DNA of 64,000 nt from Nelumbo lutea (lineage: Eukaryota; Streptophyta; Magnoliopsida; Proteales; Nelumbonaceae), in assembly GCA_022828595.1 (NCBI GenBank), contig JAKGHH010000007.1:38564356-38628355 (forward strand). Reading direction: 5' to 3'. How positions within the stretch are numbered: the first letter of the stretch is position 1; each line of letters opens with the position of its first letter. Position numbers and translations under genes: made by a program. Below, piece after piece: positions 24,701 to 36,700 of this stretch. The notes under the pieces are model-generated. The model was given only the letters and a program-made list of their open reading frames with translations. It was not told the origin of the DNA and did no database searches.

Positions 24701-27700
24701 AAATTTTTGGCTACCGAGATATACATCCATGTTGAACTTTCTACTTCTAATATGTTGAGTTTGCTTATTCAGCCAATTGATCCAGTTATATCGGGTAGCC
24801 ACCATTTTGTCAACATGATCAAGATTTGGATTCTTCCACCAATTTCCATTACAAGTTAAATGGAGACCCTTGGGCTATGGGATCAGTCAATTTTTGAAAG
24901 CATATTGATTAATTGTGGGCTCTAATACTGAAGTGATGTATGGCAACTTATTTACTAAATTGATGTAGGATGGTTCATTGTCATTCAATGTAGGACAAGT
25001 ATGATATAGGACTGGGATATGTGTTCTTTTATATGATTTCTGTTTATTGAGCTACTTGTTCTACTTGTATTGGGGCATATTGGGATATTTATGACTTTTC
25101 CCCTCATTGTCTCAGATCTAATAAATAAGGAGTTTGCAGTGATATGAGACATACAACCTGCATATGATTCATGGAAAAGTGAAAATAAGATCATAGAATA
25201 AATCAAGCTGGTATCAGAGCACTTATGCAAATGGAGAAGTTCATCACTGCTGGTGACATGATGACATCATCAGCCCATATGGGTGTGTCAGCGGTTGTAC
25301 CATATAAGTAAAGTTCAGAAGGTTTATACCATTAGATTACTCTCAAATTTCGGAGTTTTTTCATATAAGTTCCATACTTGAATGGTTAAGCTTAACATTT
25401 TATTTTGAGATTTTCTCGTAGAAAAATAGAAAAAAAATTAGTTTCTGGTTTGTTAAGCCATGGAATACAGTTGGATGTAAATGGATGTTTACTGTGAAAC
25501 ATAATGCTGATGGTTCCATTGAAAGATATAAGGCCCAGTAAGTTGCAAAGGGATTTACTCAGACTTATGGTATTGATTACTTGGAGACTTTTGCACTAGT
25601 AGAAAAAATGACCACTATCAGAGTGTTATTATCTCTTGCAGCCAGTTTACTCTTGGCCCTTGTTCCAAATGAATGTTAAAAATGCATTCCTCAATGGAGA
25701 CTTGCAAGAAGAAGTGTACATGCAATTACCTCTGTTTTTAAAGTACAGAAACAAGTAAGAAGGTTTGTCGATTGAATAAAGCTTTGTATGGACTAAAACA
25801 GTCCCTTAGAGCTTGGTTTGATAGATTCAGACAATCCCTTGAAAAGTTTGGCTATGTGCAGGCTCAATCAGATCACGCTTTGTTTATTAAGAAAGTTGAT
25901 ATTTCCTTGACTCTACTTGCTGTATATGTGGATGGCATTGTAGTAACAGGGAGTGATAACAGCGAATTGAGTCTCTTAAGAAACTTCTCCATCAAGAATT
26001 TGTGGTAAAGGACCTGGGAGAGCTACGATATTTCTTGGGTATTGAAGTAGCTTGGTCCAAGCATGGAATCTTTGTTTCTCAAAGGAAGTATGCCCTTGAT
26101 TTGTTAGAAGAAACATGAAAGTTGGGTGTTAAGCCAGCTGATACACCTATTGAATAGAATCACGAGATTAGTGCAGAAGGTGGAGAGCCTTTTGATGATA
26201 AAGCTATGTTCCAAAGGTTAGTTGGTAAAATACTTTATCTTTGTCTTACACGAGCAGACATCAGCTATGCAGTCAGTGTTGTTAGTCAGTATATGCACTT
26301 TCCCAAAACTACCCACCTACTTACTGTTGAGAGGATACTGGCATATTTAAAGAGGTGTCCAGGCAGAGGTTTACTATTTAAGGATGGTAATCACATGAAG
26401 ATAGAAATTTACACAGATGCAGATTGGGTTGATTGTCTCTTCCATATATCAGCTCCAACATGCAGCTTGTTGATCTTCTCACCAAGGCAGTTTCAAAGAA
26501 GTTAGAAGCAGATCTATGCAACTTGGGAATGACAAACATCTATTCCCAATTTGAGGGGGAGTGTAGAAATCACTGATGTGGTCCCCACCTCTTTCTATTG
26601 TAATCATATACAACTACTATGTGGTCCCCACCTCTTTCTAATTTACTTATATACAACTACTAGTTATTTAAGTGTCAGTCCACAATTAGTTGTTAGTCTT
26701 TTATTAGGACTTTAATTGTTGTCTTTTATTAGGATTTTAATTTTGCCATGTAAGCAGTCTTATCCTTACTTCAGAATTAATATAAATAGAAAGAGGGGGG
26801 GGGGGCGGCAGATTAAGCATCCTCTTCTTTTCTGAAATCCTTCATTCGGAATCTTCATCTCTTCTTTTCTCTTTCTCCCCCCATTCTTTCCTCTCATCCT
26901 CTTAATTTCCCATTGATTATACACCACAGCTTGGGCTGTCAGTAGTCTCATACGACTACAGAAGTAAACTCCAATATGTGATGACGAAAAAGTCAAAGTT
27001 AATGGTGAACAACCATTACTATGAGCCTGCATTTTCTATTTGGTTGACTTCTTACTAAGTGGATGACATACTCCTAGTGTAGATGTTCCTTCAGTTCCCT
27101 TGTTAATGCTTATCTTTATTTCTGTAGCCATAATATGATATACAAATGAGAATAATTTAAATTCAGGCTTTAATATTTTAATGGTAATACTTGTGATTCG
27201 CCAGATTAAATTGGGTTTGTTTGGCAGTCCCAAATATGAAGTTGCTGAATAATTTCATTCCACTAAGCAAATTAACATTTGATTAAATTGAGTTTGAAAG
27301 GTTTTCATTTTTCTTGGAAAACATTCATTTCAGAGGTAATTTAGGAAGATTAGCATGTAATATTGAATAACTGTTGTACCTTATTCTAATGACAGTCAGG
27401 TGAACTGGCTGAAAATGTATCAAAAATGATTGATTCTCAATTCTCAGACAAGGTCGATATGTCAGATGTCCAGGTAATTTGGATGTTTCATATCTGAATA
27501 GTTTTCTTTTTTTTCCTTTTGTTTTTTTTTTTCCATGGGAGAAGGGGAGGAAAAGGTTTGTAACGGTTTCTCAGTTCACATGTGTGAGGTTTGCGTGTGC
27601 AGGATGAATTCTCTGCAGTAATAACAAAAGCATTAATGACATTAGTGCATGGTTTGGAGACAAAATTTGATACTGAAATGGCTGCAATGACACGTGTTCC

Positions 27701-30700
27701 ATGGGGTACACTTGAGAGTGTTGGTGATCAATCAGAGTATGATTCCGATAATTGAGTTTGTTTTATATTCAATAGTATTGTCCTATTGTTACAGGCTTCA
27801 ATTACCTGAAAATGATTGTGAGAACTAATTCCATGCCCAGGTACGTCAATGGCATAAATTCAATCCTTACAAGCAGTATTCCTGTGTTTGGAAGCCTTCT
27901 ATCTCCCATCTATTTCCAATTTTTCTTAGACAAGGTATTCATAAAGAAAGGGCTGTTAACCTTGAATTGTTACATTTTCTTTTCTCTGTTGGAAGTAGTC
28001 AAATATTCATTTGCACAACAGCTAAAGCATAGATGGCATCGGTGTGGGATATATTTAGTTCCTTGAATTAGGATTTAGTGTCTGTAACTCCATATCTGGT
28101 ACCAGGAAAAGTTTATGGAGTGTAATATTAATTTTTGTGTTTTTATATGTTTTATGTGGTAATACCCCATGTTCCAATAACTCTTATTTGTTAAAACTAA
28201 CACCATAGGTGTCAATGTGACAAGGCACCCATGGAGGTTTGTTTCACTTGAATACTTGGCAAATTTTTACATGGTGCTATGAAATATTTTTATATTCCTT
28301 ATTTTTTGTGATTATAATAGACTTTTTTTTTTATAAGTGGTAAAGATGATTGTATCAGAAATAACTATAGGATGGTGAGAAACCCTCAAGCATATTTGTT
28401 TAGGGAGATGTTCTGCTGGTTGGGTATTTTTGTTTTGTTTGATGAGGATGACATGATTCTGAAGCAAGTTGTGGGTTAAAAGTTAAAAGTCATTATTTCT
28501 TTTTTTGGGCTTCGGAGCTTGTGCTTTTCTTGGTTGCTTTGTCTCTTGTAGTGGGTGATATCTTATCACCTCTAATGTACCTTTTTCTTTTTCTTAATAA
28601 AATTACTTTTTATTTATTACCAGAGTAAAAAAAAAGAAACCCTCAAGCATATACAAAAAGCGTGTCTGTATGTATGCACAGAAAATATACATTCAGATCC
28701 TATATGGAAAGATCAAAATATGAGAGAGAGAGAATTATTGGTGAATTGAATAGCTGGAGTTCCCTAAAAAATACTTGAAACAATGGTGCATCTTTTCATT
28801 GTTCATTCCACCTTAGAGATGATCGCTAAAGGAGCAGATTTGGCTTCAAAAATTCTGCAATTTTGCTACTTCCACACTGCCCAACGGATTGCTGAAGGCA
28901 AGCAGTTCTACAGAAACTTCCCTTTGGATGAAAAGATTCCCAAACTCCAAGAAGATAATATATTAGCCACTGAGAGAGGAAGAATCCACTGGACCAAAAC
29001 AGCCTAAAAAAGTGGCACCAAATCTGATAGGTAAAAGAGCAATGGAGCAGTAGGTGATTAGCAGATTCTGGCTCCAACCACATAGACAGCAGATGTTATT
29101 CAACTTCATTCCCCTTCTTGCTAAGCCTCCATGATCTGAATCCTTCCTCTTCCAGCCAGCCACACAAGAAAAATGTCTATTTTATTAAACTAAAACATTC
29201 TTTTACTGGATTTATCTACCATGTTTTATTATTTTCTTATTTGTTTTGGTCCAATCAACATACATTTTGGTTGGTGCTTTCTTGAATCCATGAAGACTTC
29301 AAAACCTGAACTGATAAGTAAGTACGAATTAAGAACTTAAAATTTCTTCTTCTTCTTTCTTCTCATGAATACGTTGATTTTCTATCTTTTAATATGAATT
29401 GTACTTTTTTATGAAGATTAAATATAACTACTAGTGGAAGATGGTTTCTGCTTGCCATGGAACCTAGGGAATTATCCTAGAATTCATGGTTTTTATTTTA
29501 TAAAAATGAAAAAAAGACATCCAACACCTAGGTAGGGGTGTAAACGGATTGAATTCAGATGAAAAACAATCCCAAAAGAATTAGCAAAACTGATTAAAAG
29601 AAGGAAGAGCAGAAGGAGACAACAAGAAGAGAAGAAGGGAAGAGAAAGATTGAGAAGAAAAGGTTAAAGAGAAGAGTTGTTCGTTTAGCTCCTATTTTTC
29701 CTAATCCTTTTCATTAGAGATTAAGCACTAACTATTAGAATTTACAAGTAAGCCCTTAGCTGGGTGGCAAGCTAATTAAACATAAACATAAACTAATGTT
29801 AACAGGCCCATAAAGAAAAAAGGCCCATTAACAGAACAAAACATAAACATAAAATTAAAACATAAGCTGTGGGCTATGGGCCATTTGGCCCATCTTCTCT
29901 ACACTCCTCCTCAAGCTGAGCATAGATGTCAATCATGTGCAGCTTGCCTGTATCATGTTGTAACTTGGCCTTGGAGACTCTTTTTGTAAGAATGTCAGCT
30001 AACTGTTCTTCAGATGCAATGAAAGGTAGACAAACTTCTCTAGAAGCCACTCTTTCTCTAATGAAATGCATGTCAACTTTAATGTGTTTCGTTCTATCGT
30101 GTTGTACGAGATTGTGAGCAATGTTAATGGCGGTCTGATTGCCACAGTACAACATCAATGGTCTATCATACTCAACACCCAGTTCCTCCATTAGGGATTG
30201 AATCCAAAGCAACTCAAAAGCTCCATGAGCCATAGTCTGTATTTTGCCTTAGTGGAAGATCTAGCAACCACAGATTGTTTCTTGCTTCTCCAAGAAACAA
30301 TATTACCTGCAACTATACTACAGTATCCTGAAGTTGACCTCCTATCATCAGTGTTACCTGCCTAGTCAACATTTGTACAGGCCTCCAGTTTCATATGCCC
30401 ATGCTTAGCAAAAAGAATACCTTTCCCTAGAGTACTCTTCAAGTAACATAAATTTCTCTCTGCCGCTGCCATATGTGTATCTCTGGGAGCATTCATGAAC
30501 TGGCTAATGCAACTAACAACATATGCAATGTCAAGCGAGTCATACATAGATATAGCAATTTCCTTAGCAACCTTTGAAACACTCCCCTATCCTTAAATAG
30601 TTCCCCATCTAAGGCAAAAAGCTTGTGACTCGTATCAATAGGGGTAGCCACCGGTCTTGCACCCATTTTACCTGTTTTTGTGAGCAAGTCTAGCACATAC

Positions 30701-33700
30701 TTGTGTTGAGATATGAAGATTCCATCTTTAGACCGAGCCACTTCAATCCCTAAGAAATACTTCAGTTCCCTCAAGTCCTTGATCTCAGACTCTGCTTGGA
30801 GAAAGGCTTTAAGGTCATCAATCCCTATCACATCAGTGCCAGTCACTACAATGTCATCTACATAGATTATAAGATATGCCACCAATGATCATCTCCTCTT
30901 CACAAAGAGGTTATGATTAGACTGAGTCTGTGTGTAACCAAAGTTAACAAGAGCAGCCCTAAAGCTCTCAAACCAGGCTCTAGGTGATTGTTTGAGCTCA
31001 TAGAGAGACTTCTTCAGCTTGCACACCTTACCCTCCATGTCTGAACCATACATCCCTGGTGGAAGAGACATATACACCTCCTCATGTAAATCTCCTTTCA
31101 AGAAGGCATTTTCTACATCTTGTTGATAGAGGGGCCTGTCTGAATGAGTTGCCAAAGATAGTAGGACCCTCGTAGAGGTCATCTTTGCAACAAGAGCAAA
31201 AGTCTCCAGGTAGTCAATCCATACGTCTATGTATAGCCTTTTGCAACCAATCGGGCTTTGTACCTCTCAATAGAGCCATCAACATGATATGGCACACACC
31301 CACTTACAACCCACTGGCTCCTTCCCTTCAGGCAAATCAACCACTTCCCATGTGTCATTCTTGTGCAGAGCCTCTATCCCAGTTCTTATAGCATCCCTCC
31401 ATTATGGGGTAGAAAGTGCTTTTGATACAGGCCTGTGTATAGGGTTAAAAGAAATAGAGGAAAGGAAGGAATAGTATGAAGGAGAAATAAAGCCATAAGA
31501 AAGATGTTTAGAAATGCAATGTGCAGTACACTTCCGTTTACATTTTCTTATGGAAATAGGGACATCAAAGTCTGGGGAGGGAGGCTACAAGGGTGTGACC
31601 TCAGTACTTGTTGTCTCTTTAGCAACTGGAAGTATAGGAGGCTCATGTGTTCTAGGGGAAACAATCTACTCACTCCTGGTCTTTTGCTGCTGGTACCACC
31701 TATAAATAGGAGGATAAGGAGGCAATGGGGGAGAAACAGATATAGTGGAGAGATTAGAAGGTGATTGTTCCCTTCTGGACTCAATAGAAGAGGACTTAAG
31801 TGAAAAAGACTCAACAAGAACCAGAAGGGGAAGTGTAAACAACTGTAACAAATACTCTCCCTGTGAACGATGCTCCCCTTGAGATGAATCGTAGAAAGGA
31901 GTAGACTCAGCAAAAGTGACATCCATTGAGACATAACGATCCCACTACTAGGATCAAAACAACAATAACCCTTCTATGTGTAGGCATAATCGAGGAAAAT
32001 GCACTTATGGGCCTTTGGTTGAAACTTATGTCTCTGGATTCTAGAAATGTGAACATAACAAGTGCAGCCAATGACACGAAGGGGAAGAGAAAAAAGTTCC
32101 TTATTTGGACAAAGAAGATTAAAAGGAGACTTAAAACCCAAAACTCCGGATGGCATACGATTAATTAGGTATGTTGCAGTGAGAACAATATCCCCTTAGA
32201 ACTTTGTAGGAACATGTAAAACAAACAAAATGCTCCTTGCAACTTCAACTATGTAACGATTCTTCCTCTCAACTATTCCATTTTGTACCGGAGTACGAAC
32301 ACAAGAGCTTTGGAGGATGACCCCAAAGTCAGTGAGATAAGAGGTTAGATTTTTCTCAAAGTATTCTTTTGCATTAAGTAGAAAGCCTTATGTGCTGATT
32401 TCGACCAAGCTTCTTGTGAAAGGAAGAGTAGAAAGTTGGGGATTTCAGCAAGAGACAGAGGAAAGGGAAGAAAAGAGAAGAAGGTCGACTCGGATAGATT
32501 TACATAACCCTAGCTGCCAGCCCCTCATTCTATTTATAATTAACTTAAGTATGAGATATTACAAGGATACCCTTAGTAGGGCAGCAACTCAAACTAAGTA
32601 ATTACAGCTCTTTAAAATATAAAAACTAATGGGCCCAAGGCCCAACATCTTAATAAAAGAAAATAAACTAAACACAAGTCGGCCCACTCAACACTCCTCC
32701 TCAAGTTGGGAGTAGATATCATACATCCCCAACTTGCGTAGATCATGTTCCAGCTTATTCTTTGCCACGCCTTTTGTGAGGACATCAACAAGCTGCAGAT
32801 CAGAAGAAATGTATGGAAGACAAACTGCTCCAGAAGTTACCCTTTCTCTGATAAAATGTCTATCTACTTCAATGTGCTTAGTTTGATCATGCTGGACTGG
32901 ATTATGAGCAATATTAATTGTTGTCTGGTTACCGCAGTATAGCATCATAGGTTCTTCTGCCTGAACACCGATTTCTTCCAACAGAGAACGGATCTAGAGA
33001 AGTTCTGAAACTCCATGTGCCATGGCCCTATATTTGGCTTCTGCACTTGATCTTGCCACAATTGTTTGTTTTTTACTCTTCCATGAGACTAGGTTACCCC
33101 CAACTAGGGTGCACACTCCTGAAGTTGATCTTCTGTCATCGAGGCATCCTGCCCAGTCCGCATCTGTATAGGTCTCTATCTTGATCTGTCCATGATCAGT
33201 AAACAATATGCCTCTGCCTAGATGTCCCTTTAGATAAGCAAGGATCCTGTCAACTGCCTTCCAGTGCTGGTCTCGTGGAGCATGCATGTATTGGCTCACT
33301 ACACTTACTGCATAGGAGATGTCCGGTCTTGTCATGCACAAGTATAGTAGCCGACCCACAAGTCTTTGGTACCTCCCAAGGTCCTTTACTGGTTCACCTT
33401 CTGATGCACTGATTCTATGGTTCTGATCAATGGGGGTGCTAGCTGCCTTTGTTCCAAGTTTCCCTGTTTCTTGGAGAAGGTCCAAGACATACTTCCTTTG
33501 AGAGATAAAAATTCCATGTTTCGATCTTGCAACTTCAATGCCTAAGAAGTATCTCAGTTCTCCAAGGTCCTTAATCTCAAATTCCTTATGCAGGTTCCTC
33601 TTCAGACTATCAATCTCACTCAGATCATTCCCAATGATAACAATATCATCCACATAAACAATTAGGATTGGCACCAAGGATCCCCTGCGCTTCACAAACA

Positions 33701-36700
33701 AGGTGTGATCAGATTGAGTTTGAGTATAGCCAAAAACAATCAGGGCCTTTCTGAATCTGTCGAACCATGCTCTGGGGGATTGTTTCAAGCCATATAGTGA
33801 CTTCTTCAGCTTGCATACCTTTCCCTCTTTAGCATTATCATAAAAACCAGCTGGAAGATCCATATACACCTCTTCTTGCAGATCCCCATTTAGGAAAGCA
33901 TTCTTCACATCCAGTTGAAACAAAGGCCAAGAGTATGAGGAAGTAAGAGAAAGGAGTATCCGAACAGAGGTCATCTTTGCAACTGGTGCAAAAGTCTCTA
34001 GATAATCAATGCCATAGGTTTGTGTGTATCCTTTTGCAACAAATCTTGCCTTGCACCTGTGCTACCTGTTGCAAAAGTCTCTAGAAACATAGTTTGCAGT
34101 GACATGTGGACTACCTGTGTTGGCAAGGGAGGTAGAGTGAGTTCCACCTGTGCTACTTGTACCTTGTTCTTCGGTTGCGGCTGAATTGGAACTAGCTGTA
34201 TCCCTCTGATTCAGAAGTAACCCAAACCTCTCAAGCTCGGCCCTTATTGTAGCAGCTGCAACAGACTCCAAGGCAGCTGTAGTAGGGGGGGGGTCGGAGT
34301 GTCACCAGTAACTGCCATATGTGCATTTCCTTTCTTATTCTTCAATCTAGTCGGCACAAGATGTGGGTGAAGCTTCCAGCAAGTGTCTCTTGTATGCTTC
34401 GATTTCTTACAGTAGTCACAAACTAAGTCCCTTTTATCTTCCTTCTTGTTCTCATTGCCATTCTGTTTAGGTTTCACAGCACTTACCATAGTAGATTGAT
34501 CAGACATGAGATTCTTCATTATTACATCCCTCCTGCACTCCTCTCTTGACACGAATGCATATGCTTGGGAGAGAGTGACATTGTCCCTGGAAAGAAGATG
34601 CTGTCGTGCAATGTCATACTCAGGGTTAAGGCTAGCAAGGAATTCGAACACCCTATACTTCTCTAAGTGTCTTTGATAGGTAGCTGCATCCTTGGTGGTT
34701 TCCCAAGCAAAGGTCTCTAGATGGTCAATCTCCTGCCATAGGGTCTTAAGGACTGAAAAATAAGCTGCAACAGATCTATCTCCCTGCCTAGTAGCAATAA
34801 TCTGATTTCTCAGTTGATAAGCCCTAGCAACATTCTCCTTCTGTGAATAGGTCTCTACAACCCCATCCCATATCTCCTTAGCAGTGTTTGCCCATAAAAG
34901 GTTTTTACTTATATTTGGCAACATAGAATTACACAACCATGTCATTTCCATATAATTTTCTTGCACCCACCGGGAGTTGCCAGTTTCGGGTTTTACCTCT
35001 TCACCAGTAATATACCCCAATTTTCCACGAGCCCCAATGGCCATCTTTGCAGATTGGGACCATTCCAAGTAATTTGTACCATCCAACCTAACTGTAGTAA
35101 TGGTTCCGGCTCCGAAGGGGTCTCCAACACCTCCTTCCACTGGTCCCATTTCATTCCCGGGCTTATATTCAACTCTGTGTCCCTCCATGTGTCTCAAAGA
35201 GGTACAAAAAACAGCTAAAAAATGCAACAAGAATAATCAGAATACCTTCTGGAACCAACGACACTCCTTTGGTGTCCTAGACTTTCTTCCCACGAAAGAT
35301 TCCTTTTCGGTGGGATGGGGAGAAGAGAGAGAAGGAGCAACCGCCCTCTCTAGAGGTCTCCAAACCACATGGAACTTGAATCGCCCCTTACAAAAAACCC
35401 AGAGGAACCCTAAAAAAAATAGGGCGCCACTACCTAGGTCAAAATTGAAGAGTCCAACAAAATCAGGACTCTTCCCCTTTCTCTAGTTTTTCCTGATTCT
35501 GATGAGAAACCCTAGACCAGCTACAGGGCATACAAATCCATCAAGAAAATAAAAAAACTGGGCTTACCTGAAAGCTTCGATCAGCCTCTTAAATCTCCAT
35601 ACAGTCGGCCGATCTAGGGCTGCAGGAACGAATCTCTTCAAGAACCTTCAACCTGCTCTGATACCAAGTAGAAAGCCTTATGTGCTGATTTCGGCCAAGC
35701 TTCTTGTGAAAGGAAGAGTAGAAAGTTGGGTATTTCAACAAGAAACAGAGGAAAGGGAAGAAAAGAGAAGAAGGTCGACTAGGATAGATTTACATAACCC
35801 TAGCCGCTAGCCCCCCATTCTATTTATAATTAACTTAAGTATGAGATATTACAAGGATGCCCTTAGTAGGGCGGCAACTCAAACTAAGTAATTACAGTTC
35901 TTTAAAAAATAAAAACTAATGGGCCCAAGGCCCAACAACATCTTAATAAATAAACTAAACACAAGTCGGCCCACTCAATACATTATCAGACCGGAATATC
36001 TTTATTCTTGTATCAAATTGGGTAAGAACAAATTCATGGAATTATCTCACAAGTTTGGGAACTTTGTCACAAGATCTCATAAAAAATAACCATGTACACT
36101 GAGAAAAATCGTCAATGGACAGGATAAAATATGAATAGCCACCTACAAAAGGCAAGTGATATGGCCCCTACACATCAAAGTGCACAATATGGAAAGGAAA
36201 AGTGGATCTTTTATTACTCAAATGATAAGTGCTTCTACAATGTTTTGATAGCTCACGTGACTCACAATGAAGACTAGACAAGTTAATTCCCTTAAACAAC
36301 TCTAGGAATAAATGACTCAAAGTGGAAAAGGATAAATGACCCAAACGAAAATGACATAACATGAGATGAGTAAAAGGCTCTGAAGAAGTAGACCCAAAAA
36401 CAACTCTCTTAGGTTGTCCTTGGCTTTGTCCAAGAGTATCTAGTAGATATATTCCATTCGCCTCATGACCACTCCCAATCACTTTCTGAGACTTAAGGTC
36501 TTGAAAAACATAGTAAGAAGGAAAAATGTTACATTGGAGTTTAAGGATTTAGTTAGGCTATTCACTAATATCAAATTAGTATGAAGCTTAGGGACATGAA
36601 GGACAAAAGTAAGGGAAAGGGAGTTAGTGGCCATGATGACTCCCTTGTCAAAGATAGGAGCAAGAGAGCCATCGACTAGGGTAATCTTGTCACAACCAGA

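Larger units (their letters stand above)
25450..26960 (+). mobile_element. copia remnant: RT, part of RNase H and 3' LTR (sense, intron 11)
   Basis: 25480-26010 reads as [28 protein letters not shown], then LCMD/LKQS and [16 protein letters not shown], where the YVDD box reads YVDG. 26206-26505 is open: [20 protein letters not shown] and [10 protein letters not shown]. RNase H is then deleted from ADW to the C-terminus. A polypurine tract TTTGAGGGGGAG ends at 26561 and an LTR starts TGTAGAAATC at 26562, ending near 26960. Its protein sequence is closest by eye to copia-4. Confidence 0.85.
32377..35980 (-). mobile_element. copia-3: internally deleted, non-autonomous copia nested in copia-2
   Basis: Flanked by CATTA (32372-32376 and 35981-35985). 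LTRs 32377-32693 and 35667-35980 differ at about 13 sites (~4%) by eye. Primer site at 35655-35666, polypurine stretch at 32694. Only 3.6 kb long: gag is nearly complete, but protease, integrase and the RT N-terminus are missing. Gag joins RT at about 34003-34090 through short duplicated pieces. RT/RNase H is open for 326 codons. Confidence 0.93.
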
